DNA from: Neolewinella agarilytica
Lineage (GTDB): Bacteria; Bacteroidota; Bacteroidia; Chitinophagales; Saprospiraceae
Direction of reading: 5' to 3'
NCBI RefSeq assembly: GCF_900110645.1
Contig: NZ_FOFB01000020.1
Coordinates: 1 to 64,000, forward strand
Length of the DNA: 64,000 nt
Position numbers and translations under genes: made by a program. How positions within the stretch are numbered: position 1 is the first letter of the stretch; every line of letters begins with the position of its first letter. The notes beneath the pieces were generated by a model. It was not told the DNA's origin, ran no database searches, and saw only the letters and a program-made list of their open reading frames with translations. Of this stretch, positions 1 through 9,024 are shown piece after piece.

Positions 1-1877
1 GTCACTTCCGCTACATCCAGTTCATCAAGATCTACGACGAGGTGGCTCCGACCATCGACGCGGACGAGCCTGCTGACTGTTTTGCCGGAACTTCCCTGAC
101 TTGTACTGCTGAAGTTGAACTGACCTTCACGGCACTTGACGAGTGTTCTGATGCTGACGTTCAGATCGAACTGGACGCTAACTACGTAGCTGGTGCCGGC
201 TTCACTGCTGACAACCCTGCCACTCTTGGCGTAGGTGTTTCCCTGAGCAATGACGGCATGGGTGGTTTCACCATCAACGCTACCAACGTACCCGTAGGTA
301 ACCACGCTGTCCGCGTTCGCGCCTCTGACGGCTGTGGTAACTTCGACGTTGAGATCATCGAATTCTGTGTTGAGGGTGACAAAGCTCCAACGCCGATCTG
401 TATCAGTCAGCTGACCGTTACGCTGATGCCTGACGGCCAGGGTGGTGGCATGGCTGCTATCTGGGCATCTGACTTCATCGCTTCTGATGTTGAGGACTGC
501 TTCGGTAACGTCATTGACAAGTACAGCATCTACACGGAAGAAGAAGCCGGCGCTGCTGGTTTCGCTCCTGCTGCCGGCCGCCTGGGCATTGACCTTGACT
601 GTGATGATGACTCTACGGTTCCCGTCCGGGTTTACGCCATTGACGACAATGGAAGCGCGGATTACTGTGCGGTCTTCGTACTGGTACAACTCTTCCAGGA
701 GGATCTTTGTACGGGCACGGGTGGAAACCTGGCCGGTAACATTGCTACCCAGGATAACGACCTGATGGAAGGTGTTGAAGTTAACCTGACCGGTAACAAT
801 GATATGGACGAGATGGTAATGACTGCTGCTAACGGTGGCTACTCTTTCACCAGCCTGCCACTGAACGCTGACTACACGGTTGAGGCTAGCTACTCTCCTG
901 AAGTTGACCTGTCTCAGGTTAAAGTATCTGACGTAGTGAAGATCGGTAGCGTAATCCTGGGAACGAGTACTTTCGATAACGGTTACGACTTCGTTGCTGG
1001 TGATGTTGACCAGGACGGTTCACTCTCTATCTTCGATATGGTCGCGATCCAGCGGGTAATCCTAGGCAATGACGAGACCTTCGCTACGGGAGAGACCTGG
1101 CGCTTTGTTACCGAAGAATACAACCTGACGGCGAGCAACTGGGCGACAACTTTCCCGGAGGTGTATAACGTGAACGATCTGGCGGGTGTACTATCGGATG
1201 TTGACTTCGTCGCCATCGAGATGGGTAACGTTGTCCGCGAAGGCGGTCGTTCTGCGTTGAACCTGGAAACGGAAGATACCAGCCTGGAGGCTGGTCAGAC
1301 GCACACGATGATCCTGACGGCAGCTGAGATGCGTGGCTTCCAGGGAACGATCGCGCTGGCTGCCGGTCTGGAGCTCATTGACGTAACATTTGAAGGAGAG
1401 GGAGGATTGAACCTCAACCGTGCTGGTGAAGGGCTAATTGGTGTCGCGATGCACGAAGCCATCAGTCTGACACTGGAAGTCCGCGCTACGGAAGCCGGCC
1501 GCCTGAGCGAGCTGGTGAGCCTGACGGAGACGCTGGTACGGACCGAAGGGGTAAACCTGAATGGTGAGAGCACTGGCCTTGGCCTTGCTTTCAACGGTTC
1601 TTCCCTTGCACCTGCGGTGAGCGCCCTGCTGCAGAACACACCGAACCCGGTTGTAGACGCTACGACGATCCGTTTCGAACTGGCGACTGCCGGCCCTGCT
1701 ACTCTGAGTATTCAGGATGCTGCCGGTCGCATTGTGCTGGTACGTCAGCTTGACGCCCTTGCCGGTATGAATCGCGTTGATCTTACTTCCAAAGACCTCG
1801 GCGCTGCCGGCGTACTGACGTACACGCTGACTGCCGGAGACTTCTCCGCTACGAAGAAGATGGTAGTTGTTCGCTAA
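1..1877 (+). CDS. C-terminal part of a large secreted T9SS-sorted protein with dockerin-like segment (5' end outside window)
   Basis: The reading frame is open from the first bases of the window, so the GTG at 42 is an internal valine and the true start lies upstream. The visible part holds Cys- and Asp-rich adhesin-like domains (about 42-700), a carboxypeptidase-regulatory/SdrD-like fold (720-900), and a dockerin-type pair of repeats (about 915-1065; the calcium-loop-like DVDQDGSLSIFD is at 1008-1043). A cohesin-like beta domain follows (about 1260-1580), then a type A T9SS sorting domain (1620-1877) that begins with the typical N-x-P-N-P motif and ends in a basic KKMVVVR-like tail. The protein should be exported by Sec, then by T9SS, and anchored or released at the cell surface. 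Its binding partner or substrate cannot be told. A strong terminator follows. Confidence 0.85.
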   Translation, partial: HFRYIQFIKIYDEVAPTIDADEPADCFAGTSLTCTAEVELTFTALDECSDADVQIELDANYVAGAGFTADNPATLGVGVSLSNDGMGGFTINATNVPVGNHAVRVRASDGCGNFDVEIIEFCVEGDKAPTPICISQLTVTLMPDGQGGGMAAIWASDFIASDVEDCFGNVIDKYSIYTEEEAGAAGFAPAAGRLGIDLDCDDDSTVPVRVYAIDDNGSADYCAVFVLVQLFQEDLCTGTGGNLAGNIATQDNDLMEGVEVNLTGNNDMDEMVMTAANGGYSFTSLPLNADYTVEASYSPEVDLSQVKVSDVVKIGSVILGTSTFDNGYDFVAGDVDQDGSLSIFDMVAIQRVILGNDETFATGETWRFVTEEYNLTASNWATTFPEVYNVNDLAGVLSDVDFVAIEMGNVVREGGRSALNLETEDTSLEAGQTHTMILTAAEMRGFQGTIALAAGLELIDVTFEGEGGLNLNRAGEGLIGVAMHEAISLTLEVRATEAGRLSELVSLTETLVRTEGVNLNGESTGLGLAFNGSSLAPAVSALLQNTPNPVVDATTIRFELATAGPATLSIQDAAGRIVLVRQLDALAGMNRVDLTSKDLGAAGVLTYTLTAGDFSATKKMVVVR

Positions 1878-1918
1878 GAACGACTGACTTCTCAGCCCCA
1901 TCCGGAAGGATGGAAGGG

Positions 1919-1954
1919 AAAACCCCGTTACTCTTCCTGAGTAGCGGGGTTTTC
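1919..1954 (+). terminator. Rho-independent terminator after the T9SS protein
   Basis: A 15-bp stem (1919-1933 with 1939-1953, one G-T wobble) has a 5-nt loop and ends in a run of T on the plus strand. It sits 42 nt after the stop codon at 1877. Confidence 0.9.
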
Positions 1955-2023
1955 TATTGTTGTTTTAGGAAATCTACTTACAAGCTATTGTTAACCGGCC
2001 ATTGCGTCCAGGAACCTCTTCTC

Positions 2024-2033
2024 TGCACCTGCG
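2024..2033 (+). repeat. Dispersed 10-mer copy (TGCACCTGCG), intergenic
   Basis: Exact copy, plus orientation, between the T9SS protein and the FtsX permease. The GCGCC tail seen in other copies is degraded here (tttatcgccc). Confidence 0.7.
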
Positions 2034-2140
2034 TTTATCGCCCGATAACTTAATAAATGGATTACTTCTTGTCAGGAGTAAACGCATAAAGTATCGAAAT
2101 AGGATAATCTCACGGCCTCGTCGTAAGTTTACCATTCAAT

Positions 2141-3463
2141 ATGAACCTGCCCCTTTATCTCGCCCGAACTGTAGCCCGTGGTGGCTCCGAATCCATCTCC
2201 CGAACCATTATCGGTATTGCCGTGGCTGCCGTAGCCATTTCTATGGCGACTATGGTCCTGGCCAGTGCGCTGATTGGTGGGTTCAAATCAGAAATTTCGG
2301 ATAAGATTTTTGGCTTCTGGGGGCATATTCACATCACGGCGGACGCTGCCAGTTATGGTATCTTCGATTCTTATAATTATCCTATTTCGATCAAGCAGGA
2401 TTTCTACCCGCATCTGGACACTACCGGTAGGGTAACCCTTGAAGCCTTTGGTTCCTCTCTCGGGCTGGAAACGGCCGAAGAGGAGGTGAGCAAAGAAGGG
2501 GTGAAGCACATCCAGCAGTTCATCGTCCTGCCGGGCGTAGTGAGTGTATACCCCGAAGGAGAACGGCTCCCGACGCAGGAAGCACTGGTGCTGAAAGGAA
2601 TTGCAGAAGACTACGACTGGGACAACTTCAATCGTTACATCGAAGAAGGAGAAATCCTTAAGGTAACACCCGACTCCACCAGCCGGGGGATCGTGATCAG
2701 TAGCATAACTGCCCGGCGATTAGAACTTAAACTGGGAGACCGGATGGACTTCGCCTTCATCGACGGACGCGGGCAGGAGCGGGCCCGGGCGTTCCAGGTG
2801 ACGGGCATTTATAAAACGGGCCTGGAAGAATTTGACCGGCAATTTGCCCTGGTTGACATCAAACAACCCCGGCAACTGTTGAACTGGGACGATGACAAAG
2901 TGGGGGGCTTTGAGGTAATCCTGGACAACATTGATGACCTGGAAATTTTCGCCAATTATATCCACTATCAGGTGCTGCCGCAGGAACTGTACGGCGATAG
3001 CATTCGCCAGAAAATCGGCGAGCTCTTCGACTGGCTCGATATACAGGATTATAACTGGGCCATCATTCTGGCGCTCATGATTGTAGTCGCCATTATTAAC
3101 ATGATGACGGCTTTGCTCATCCTCATCCTGGAGCGCACCAATATGATCGGTACGCTCAAAGCCCTGGGGCAGAGTAACTGGAGTATCCGACAGATCTTTC
3201 TTTACTACGCCGGCTTCATCATCATCGGTGGGCTGTTGCTGGGCAATGGCCTGGGACTATTACTTTGCTGGATTCAGAAAACCTTTGGGGTCGTCCATCT
3301 CGACGAGGAATCGTACTACCTCTCCGTGGCGCCCATCAAGGTAGACTGGGGCTTGTTGCTGGCTTTGAACGTGGGTACTTTCCTGATCACGCTGGCTTTC
3401 CTGATTGTGCCCTCTTATCTCGTTACGCGGATCGATCCGGTGAAGGCGATTCGGTTTAAGTAA
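2141..3463 (+). CDS. ABC transporter permease of the FtsX/LolC-LolE type
   Basis: This 440-aa membrane protein has the FtsX permease layout: an N-terminal transmembrane helix (about residues 20-45), a large periplasmic MacB-like domain (about 50-300), and three C-terminal helices (about 307-330, 353-377 and 404-424). It ends with the family-typical DPVKAIRFK. The short cytoplasmic loop with ERTNMIGTLKALG is the coupling element that contacts the ATPase. Relatives pull lipoproteins out of the inner membrane (Lol system) or act in mechanotransmission. No ATPase gene is adjacent, so the partner (a LolD-like protein) must be encoded elsewhere. The ATG at 2141 gives a normal N-terminus. Confidence 0.88.
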   Translation: MNLPLYLARTVARGGSESISRTIIGIAVAAVAISMATMVLASALIGGFKSEISDKIFGFWGHIHITADAASYGIFDSYNYPISIKQDFYPHLDTTGRVTLEAFGSSLGLETAEEEVSKEGVKHIQQFIVLPGVVSVYPEGERLPTQEALVLKGIAEDYDWDNFNRYIEEGEILKVTPDSTSRGIVISSITARRLELKLGDRMDFAFIDGRGQERARAFQVTGIYKTGLEEFDRQFALVDIKQPRQLLNWDDDKVGGFEVILDNIDDLEIFANYIHYQVLPQELYGDSIRQKIGELFDWLDIQDYNWAIILALMIVVAIINMMTALLILILERTNMIGTLKALGQSNWSIRQIFLYYAGFIIIGGLLLGNGLGLLLCWIQKTFGVVHLDEESYYLSVAPIKVDWGLLLALNVGTFLITLAFLIVPSYLVTRIDPVKAIRFK

Positions 3464-3494
3464 GGGGGGAAAGGGAAATAAGGGAGAAAGGGGG
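3464..3494. repeat. Purine-rich low-complexity tract
   Basis: An almost pure G/A run (GGGGAAAGGGAAATAAGGGA-like) directly after the permease stop. Similar G/A or C/T tracts occur at 31139-31219 and 34567-34612. Confidence 0.5.
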
Positions 3495-3500
3495 CGCGCA

Positions 3501-3510
3501 CGCAGGTGCA
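3501..3510 (-). repeat. Dispersed 10-mer copy (TGCACCTGCG), intergenic
   Basis: Exact copy in minus orientation, followed on that strand by tgcGCGCCCC. It lies between two convergent genes. Confidence 0.75.
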
Positions 3511-3545
3511 AGGGAAAGGTCGAGGAGCAACGGAGCCTGCCCGCT

Positions 3546-4115
3546 TTAGAAGCGGTAGCCAAAACGCCAGTTTGTTACAATGCCACGGTGGAAATTTCGC
3601 ACGGCGGGGAAACGAAAATCTCTGACCCTGAACCGGACGCCGGCCGTAAATTCAAAATCGAAACGCTCTCCCAGCTGACGGCGGAGACCCCAGAGGAGCT
3701 TGGTGCTAATCTGTTCACTTGCTACTAGCGCATTGTTGGAGGTGAAGAGAAATAAATCAGGGCGGTACTCGGCCGTCAGGGTAACGAAATTGCCGCTGTT
3801 GTTACGAATGCTCCGGCCGGATTCAACGCGCTTCTCCAGATTGTAGTAATGCCGGCCAGCAACCGAAACAAGTGGGCGTAGGGCGAAGTAGCTTCTTTCG
3901 CCGTTTTCATTGTTGCCAATTACCCAGCGGGTTCTCGAAGCAATACCCGCCTCAACGCGCAAGGTGCTGGACGCTGATAAGCCAATTTCCTGCACGAAAT
4001 GCAGCGTGTTGAGGTTGAACTGCAGGCTGGAGAGGGACTTCTCAACGCTTGCCTCCTGGGCAAACAAAGAAAATACGAACAGGGCAAGCAGGGAAGTGAA
4101 ATGGAATTTTAACAT
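3546..4115 (-). CDS. Small exported outer-membrane-like protein, function unknown
   Basis: The 189-aa product begins with a signal peptide (about residues 1-19, cleavage after ...LFAQ). It continues with alternating hydrophobic and polar beta strands and ends in an aromatic WRFGYRF, a C-terminus typical of outer-membrane beta-barrels. This fits a small barrel of the kind Bacteroidota annotate as outer membrane protein or DUF3575-like, but I do not recognise a specific family. It faces the FtsX permease convergently and stands alone. Confidence 0.65.
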   Translation of the reverse strand: MLKFHFTSLLALFVFSLFAQEASVEKSLSSLQFNLNTLHFVQEIGLSASSTLRVEAGIASRTRWVIGNNENGERSYFALRPLVSVAGRHYYNLEKRVESGRSIRNNSGNFVTLTAEYRPDLFLFTSNNALVASEQISTKLLWGLRRQLGERFDFEFTAGVRFRVRDFRFPAVRNFHRGIVTNWRFGYRF

Positions 4116-4257
4116 GGGCTAAGATTGTAGGTGTTCAGGGAGACTAACTCCCCGATGATGTTCTAAACATAGTACACCGCCTACGTCAATTCCAAGGAGC
4201 TTAACGCCGGCTTAACCGCTTGAAAGGAGCTTTAACGGACCTTTAAGATGATCCGGT

Positions 4258-4305
4258 CGAGGAGTTGTACTCCGAGTACCCGAAGACTCGGAGTGCAACT
4301 CCTCG
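4258..4305. terminator. Long hairpin downstream of the NamZ-like gene
   Basis: Twenty-bp arms (4258-4277 and 4286-4305, one mismatch) flank an 8-nt loop. It lies just past the stop of the minus-strand gene at 4322 and probably ends its transcript. It has no clear T-run on that strand, so it could also be a palindromic repeat of the kind found elsewhere in the window. Confidence 0.6.
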
Positions 4306-4321
4306 ATCGGGGAGGAGTTTT

Positions 4322-5569
4322 TTAGGGATACAGCAGATAGGGCTGCCGCTGCTGGTCGAATGCCGCGAGCTCAGCTTTAAAGACAGTACGAATCTTTTTC
4401 GCAGAATCTCCGGCTTCAATCATTTGGCGGAGGCGGGGACCGCCGGCCAGGAGGTCGAAGAAGTCCGGGCGGGTGAAGAAGGTTACGCCCTGCTCGCTCA
4501 GGTCGCGGTAGGCTTCTACCAATAGCTCGTAGCGAATGTCGTGGGCACGGGCTTTTTCCAGCGGCCATTGGCTCAGGTCAACGCCCCGGCATAGTTCTCC
4601 TTTCAGTTTAGGGTCCGCACTGCCGGGGCCGGGAGTGGGCGTGAAGCGAATGTCTCCATAACGGAGCTTCGGGTGACCGAAGAGCTGAAACTGCCGGTTG
4701 GTGCCCCGGCCTACGGAAAGGGCCGTTCCTTCAAAGAAACACAGGCTGGGGTAGAGATAGACACTGCGCGGGTTGGGCAGGTTTGGCGAGGGGGCAATCG
4801 GGAGATCGTAAACGGACTGGTGGGTGTAGCCGGGCATGGTGATGATGTCCAGCTCGGCCTGCAGCCCCTCCGGCAGCCAGCCTTCACCGTTGACCATTCG
4901 GGCAAATTCGCCTACGGTTAAGCCGTGCACTACGGGGATGGGAGCAATGCCAATGAAGCTTTCATGGCCGGGCTGCAATACGGGGCCGGCGAGGTAATGC
5001 CCGTTTGGGTTGGGCCGGTCAAGTACCATCACTTTTGTTCCGTAGCGGGCGGCGGACTCCATAACGTAAAATAAGGTAGAGATGTAGGTGTAGAAGCGGG
5101 CGCCGACATCCTGAATGTCGAAGACGATGATGTCTACGTCTGCCAAGTCCGCAGCGGAGGGCTTTTTGCTTTTGCCGTAGATAGATTTGATGGGGATGCC
5201 GGTTCTGACGTCCCGACCATCTTTTATATCATCTCCGGCGTCTGCTGTTCCCCTGAAGCCATGCTCGGGGGCGAGGATTTTGCGGATGTCGAGACCGAGA
5301 TGCTGGAGGCTGTCGGCCAGGTGGACCTTGCCAATGGTAGAGGTTTGGTTAACGACCAGCGCGATGCGCTGGCCCCGGAGCTGGGGCAGGTAAGCCTGGG
5401 TCTCCCAGGCAGCCGGGCGGAGCGGAAGGGGAGCGGGCGCTGTCTGCTCCTCAACTTCCCCCTGCACCTGCGGCTGCGCCCCCTCTCCCGTAACGGCTAC
5501 GGAAGATGTTTTGCCACAATTTGAGGCAAATGTCAGTAGAAAACAAAAAATAATGTATACCTTAGCCAT
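4322..5569 (-). CDS. namZ: DUF1343 lipoprotein, exo-beta-N-acetylmuramidase NamZ-like
   Basis: The product is 415 aa from the ATG at 5569; an upstream in-frame ATG at 5596 would spoil the signal sequence. A lipobox ends at Cys18 (TFASNC), then an A/P/Q-rich linker (20-55) leads to the DUF1343 domain. Family hallmarks are visible: EHGFRG (102-107), the D-x-Q-D-V-G-x-R-F-Y-T-Y block (151-162), DRPNPNG (184-190) and VHG (214-216). Characterised members (B. subtilis YbbC/NamZ) remove terminal N-acetylmuramic acid from peptidoglycan fragments, so the likely role is cell-wall recycling in the periplasm. It is divergent from the DnaQ/GIY-YIG gene. Confidence 0.85.
   Translation of the reverse strand: MAKVYIIFCFLLTFASNCGKTSSVAVTGEGAQPQVQGEVEEQTAPAPLPLRPAAWETQAYLPQLRGQRIALVVNQTSTIGKVHLADSLQHLGLDIRKILAPEHGFRGTADAGDDIKDGRDVRTGIPIKSIYGKSKKPSAADLADVDIIVFDIQDVGARFYTYISTLFYVMESAARYGTKVMVLDRPNPNGHYLAGPVLQPGHESFIGIAPIPVVHGLTVGEFARMVNGEGWLPEGLQAELDIITMPGYTHQSVYDLPIAPSPNLPNPRSVYLYPSLCFFEGTALSVGRGTNRQFQLFGHPKLRYGDIRFTPTPGPGSADPKLKGELCRGVDLSQWPLEKARAHDIRYELLVEAYRDLSEQGVTFFTRPDFFDLLAGGPRLRQMIEAGDSAKKIRTVFKAELAAFDQQRQPYLLYP
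5463..5472 (+). repeat. Dispersed 10-mer copy inside the namZ-like linker
   Basis: Exact TGCACCTGCG followed by gctGCGCCCC. It lies in the flexible linker right after the lipobox (about residues 32-36 of the lipoprotein). Confidence 0.75.
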
Positions 5570-5616
5570 TACAGGAATATTAATACAGGCCCACACTCTT
5601 TTTGAGTTGAACCAGG

Positions 5617-7032
5617 ATGAAAAACAAAGAATACGCGATCGTTGATATCGAAACGACCGGTGGACGGGCCAACCGCCACCGGGTTACCGAAGTGGGGATC
5701 GTGATCTTTGACGGTGAAAAGGTACTGGAAAGATGGGAATCGCTGATCAATCCTGAAATGCGTATCCCCGCCGGCATCACCGAACTGACCGGTATAACGA
5801 TGGAGATGGTCGCTGACGCGCCCAAGTTCCACGAAGTCGCCCGCCAGATTGTGGAGCTCACCCAGGACCGGATTTTTGTGGCTCACAACAGCCGCTTCGA
5901 CTATGATTTTCTGCGGGAAGAATACCGCCGGCTGGGCTATACTTTCAGTCGGAAACAACTCTGTACCGTACGCCTGACGCGCAAGACCTATCCAGGCCTG
6001 AAGTCGTACAGTCTCGGCAATCTGGTGCGGCATTTCGGCATTGAACTCAAGAACCATCACCGGGCCCTGGCGGACGCTACCGCTACGACGGAGCTGCTCA
6101 GACTCTGCCTGGTCAACGCGGACTCTGATAAGGAAGTCAAGGCACTCGTGAACCGGGGCATTACGGAATCGAAGTTGCCACAGAACATGAAGCTGAGTCA
6201 GATTGAAAACCTGCCGGAAGAGTGTGGCGTTTATTATTTTCATAACAATGCCGGACAGGTGATTTACGTCGGGAAGAGTAAGAATATCCGTTCCCGGGTG
6301 GCCCAGCACTTCAATGACCGGACCGCAAAGGGAAAGACCATCGCCCGTGAAGTAGCGGACATTACCTGCGAGTTAACGGGCTCCGAGCTGGTTGCGCTCC
6401 TGCTGGAAAGCGAAGAGATCAAGCGACTACAACCTTCCATAAACCGGGCGCAGCGACACACGAAATTTGCCTACGCGATCGTCTCGGAAATCAATGACAA
6501 AGGCTACCGGGTTTTCGATATTGCCAGGAATACCGCTCAGCTGCGGAAAGAGGCGGATGTGATCAGTGAATTCCCCAGCCTGAGCCGGGCGAAAGGACGG
6601 CTGAACTTCGTCCGCAAGCACCTGGATCTCTGCGGTATTTATACCAAACTATCGACTGGCTCTTCGGCCTGTTTTTACTTTCACCTCAAGCAGTGCCACG
6701 GGGCCTGCGTCGAACAGGAATCACCGGAAGACTATAACCTCCGGGCGGCGGAAGCCCGCCTGCTGCTACGCAATGTCTTCGATTTCGACTTCCTGCTCTT
6801 CGACCGCGGGCGTACGCACGACGAGGAAGCGGCCATCCTGGTGCGGGAAGGGAAGTATCAGGGCTACACCTTCATTAGTAAAGACGAAGCTAATGATGTG
6901 GAATCGGTAGTGAGAAGTGTCAAATGCAGCCAGACCCACCCGGATACGGCTCGTATCATCCAACGCTACGTGAGTGAAAAGGGTGGCCGGATGGTGGATA
7001 TTAAGACGGGGCGGCGGATGTCTTTGGTGTAG
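5617..7032 (+). CDS. DnaQ-like 3'-5' exonuclease fused to a UvrC-type GIY-YIG nuclease domain
   Basis: This 471-aa protein joins two nucleases. Residues 1-165 form a DEDDh exonuclease: Exo I D10-x-E12, Exo II with N91 and D95 in AHNSRFDYD, and Exo III H148 with D153. Residues about 200-280 are a GIY-YIG domain (GVYYF at 204, IYVGKSKNIRSR at 217-228, likely metal-binding Glu in LLLESEEIK). The C-terminal part is unassigned. Such fusions are known in Bacteroidota and some other phyla, related to Cho/UvrC, and likely act in DNA repair or processing. It lacks the UvrC helix-hairpin-helix C-terminus, so it is not UvrC itself. The ATG at 5617 is 47 bp from the divergent namZ-like start. Confidence 0.88.
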   Translation: MKNKEYAIVDIETTGGRANRHRVTEVGIVIFDGEKVLERWESLINPEMRIPAGITELTGITMEMVADAPKFHEVARQIVELTQDRIFVAHNSRFDYDFLREEYRRLGYTFSRKQLCTVRLTRKTYPGLKSYSLGNLVRHFGIELKNHHRALADATATTELLRLCLVNADSDKEVKALVNRGITESKLPQNMKLSQIENLPEECGVYYFHNNAGQVIYVGKSKNIRSRVAQHFNDRTAKGKTIAREVADITCELTGSELVALLLESEEIKRLQPSINRAQRHTKFAYAIVSEINDKGYRVFDIARNTAQLRKEADVISEFPSLSRAKGRLNFVRKHLDLCGIYTKLSTGSSACFYFHLKQCHGACVEQESPEDYNLRAAEARLLLRNVFDFDFLLFDRGRTHDEEAAILVREGKYQGYTFISKDEANDVESVVRSVKCSQTHPDTARIIQRYVSEKGGRMVDIKTGRRMSLV

Positions 7033-7198
7033 GGTGCTCGCTTCGCGACGAGGGTTTCACGCAGACGGACGCAGAGGGCTTCGTCTTGGAGCTAGATGGT
7101 ATCCAGATTTGAGCGTCTAGCGAAGGCGGTAGCTGCAGCGGCATTGGCTCCCCTCCCCAGCCGGAGGCGTTTGGAGGAGGGGCTGGGGGAGAGGGTTA

Positions 7199-7388
7199 AC
7201 GCATACTCGGAGCCGGACCCTCACCGCGAAGCAGCCCCGAAGGGAAAGGAACATTTTATCCTTCGCTCCGCTACGGAAAATGCACACTTCGAGGTCCTAA
7301 ATTGGCAGTCTAGGACCTCGAAGTGTGCTCAGCCATGGAGCCGGAGGCGAAATTGCTGAGTTCCTTTGAGCGTCCGGTGAGTATGCGT
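7199..7388. repeat. Nested palindromic element, about 190 bp
   Basis: Outer arms ACGCATACTC (7199-7208) and GAGTATGCGT (7379-7388) enclose AAAGGAAC/GTTCCTTT arms. These enclose a perfect 18-bp inner hairpin (7282-7299 with 7311-7328, 11-nt loop). The whole could fold into one long interrupted stem. Confidence 0.75.
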
Positions 7389-7600
7389 CAGCCCAGGGGG
7401 CTGGGGGAGAGGGTTTTGGAGGCTGCTTTGCAGCTTTGCGGTTTAATCACAGAGGTACACGGAGGTCGCTGCGCAGCAGGCAATTAACCACAGATTAACA
7501 CGGATTCATTGAGCATGTGTCTGCCATGAATCCTATTAATTCGACCAAAATCCTATTTAATCCTACCGCGCAGCAGCCACGCAGTGAATCCAATAGGCAG

Positions 7601-7660
7601 CATTCATTCTCTCATTCATTCACTCATTCGCTCATTCACTCATTCTCTCATTCATTTCAC
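7601..7660. repeat. CATTCACT/CATTCTCT short tandem repeat
   Basis: About seven imperfect repeats of an 8-nt unit (CATTCATT, CATTCACT, CATTCGCT and similar) abut the stop codon of the minus-strand permease gene. Unit and spacing do not fit a CRISPR. Confidence 0.8.
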
Positions 7661-8905
7661 TCACCGCCTGATCGCCTCCACCGGATCCAGCCCCGCTGCT
7701 TTTCGCGCAGGATAGGTGCCGAAGATGATGCCGGTGACCAGGGCCACTATGCCGACGACCAGGAGTGTGTTTAGGGTGAAGACGGCCTTGAATTCCAGAT
7801 CGTCAACGATCATATTCAGGATAGGGGCCGCGATCAAGGCGACCAGCATCCCCAGAATGAGACCGAAAACACAGCCGATGGCGGAAACGGCCACACTCTC
7901 CGCCAGAAACTGGGTAATGATGTTGCGTCGGTTAGCACCGACGGCTTTGCGGACGCCAATTTCGGCCGTTCGCTCGGTAATGGCCATGAGCAGTACGTTC
8001 ATCACGCCAACTCCGCCGACCACGACGGCGATACCGATCAGAAAGCCCATCACCAGACGGAAGACGAGAATGCCCTCCGCCAGTTGTTCCAGATAGCCGG
8101 ACTGGGTAAAGGATTCCGTTGCATCGGGGATGTTAGCAAAATGCCGCTCCAGCCAGCCGTCAGCGAACTCCTGAGCGGGGAGAACATCGTGCACGTTGTC
8201 AAGTGCAAGGTTCATGTCCGGGTAGACCTTGGGCGCTTTGGCCAGCTGACTGAGCGTATTTAAGGGGAAGACGAAGGCAAGCGAATTGTCGTCATCTTTG
8301 GCCTTGAACACCCCGCTTATGGCCAGAGAATCCCCGTAGAGGAAAATCTGTTGACCGAGGGCGTGTTCCGTCAGGCTGTCTCCTTCGGGAAGCAGCCGCC
8401 GGGCAAGGTTAGAATTTATGAAGGCGATTTTGTCTCCCCGTTCTGCGGCCTCGGGGCTGAAAAGGCTTCCGTGCAGGATAATAGAATCGGCCGGAGGGTC
8501 GAGTAGGGGAAGGGTAGTCGCCATATACCGTAGCCCTATTTTACTACTGTCTGCCGTATGGCCGATCGTACTTCCCTGGCTCATCAGTTGGCCAGTGCTG
8601 GCATAGGGCAGGGAGTCTTGCAGTTCCGCCATTACGGCGGGGGAGAGCCTGGCGATGGTGTCTCTTTCGGTATAGATTCCATCGATGCTGCTTCCTTTTT
8701 GGCTTCTGACGACGAGGTTCTCCAAAGAGCTTCGTTCAGCGATTTTTTCTCTGGCAAAGAGCTCCAGGCCGTCAATCATGGCCAGCATAGCCACCAGCGC
8801 ACCAACGCCGATGATGATGCCGAGAACGGAGAGAAAAGTCTGAAAGAAATTGTTGCGCAGGTTGCGGAAGGCTTCGGCGAAGGCGCGGGTGATGGCTTGG
8901 AGCAT
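7661..8905 (-). CDS. MacB-like ABC transporter permease
   Basis: I start the 414-aa protein at the ATG at 8905 (MLQAITRAF), which places the first membrane helix at the usual distance; the upstream ATG at 8944 adds 13 unlikely residues. The layout is MacB-type: N-terminal helix (about 21-45), a periplasmic MacB_PCD domain (about 50-290), then three helices with the conserved coupling segment ITERTAEIGVRKAVGA, ending in DPVEAIRR. Relatives export macrolides, toxins, lipoproteins or peptides together with an ATPase and a membrane-fusion protein. Neither partner is next to it. Confidence 0.88.
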   Translation of the reverse strand: MLQAITRAFAEAFRNLRNNFFQTFLSVLGIIIGVGALVAMLAMIDGLELFAREKIAERSSLENLVVRSQKGSSIDGIYTERDTIARLSPAVMAELQDSLPYASTGQLMSQGSTIGHTADSSKIGLRYMATTLPLLDPPADSIILHGSLFSPEAAERGDKIAFINSNLARRLLPEGDSLTEHALGQQIFLYGDSLAISGVFKAKDDDNSLAFVFPLNTLSQLAKAPKVYPDMNLALDNVHDVLPAQEFADGWLERHFANIPDATESFTQSGYLEQLAEGILVFRLVMGFLIGIAVVVGGVGVMNVLLMAITERTAEIGVRKAVGANRRNIITQFLAESVAVSAIGCVFGLILGMLVALIAAPILNMIVDDLEFKAVFTLNTLLVVGIVALVTGIIFGTYPARKAAGLDPVEAIRR

Positions 8906-9024
8906 AGCGGGAGTTTGGGATGGCTTCCCAATGTAACCAAGCACTTGCTGCGTAGAGGGGGTGGATAGACTAACGGTCAGTGTTTATCTACGAAGAAGAT
9001 CCGCTTGAGCCAATTGTCAGGTGA

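Larger units (their letters stand above)
7033..7660. other. Long intergenic region with nested palindromes and tandem repeats
   Basis: No convincing gene. It contains the palindromic element at 7199-7388, two copies of a CTGGGGGAGAGGGTT-like string (about 7181-7197 and 7400-7416), and the CATTCACT-like repeats at 7601-7660. The short ORFs present have no family-like features. Confidence 0.7.

Noticed and set aside
5569-6309. A 246-codon minus-strand open frame opposite the DnaQ/GIY-YIG gene
   Set aside because: It overlaps the catalytic exonuclease part of a clear gene on the other strand and lacks family features.
7601-7660. Possible CRISPR-like tandem repeats
   Set aside because: Units are 8 nt with no regular spacers and no cas gene nearby; this is a simple short tandem repeat.
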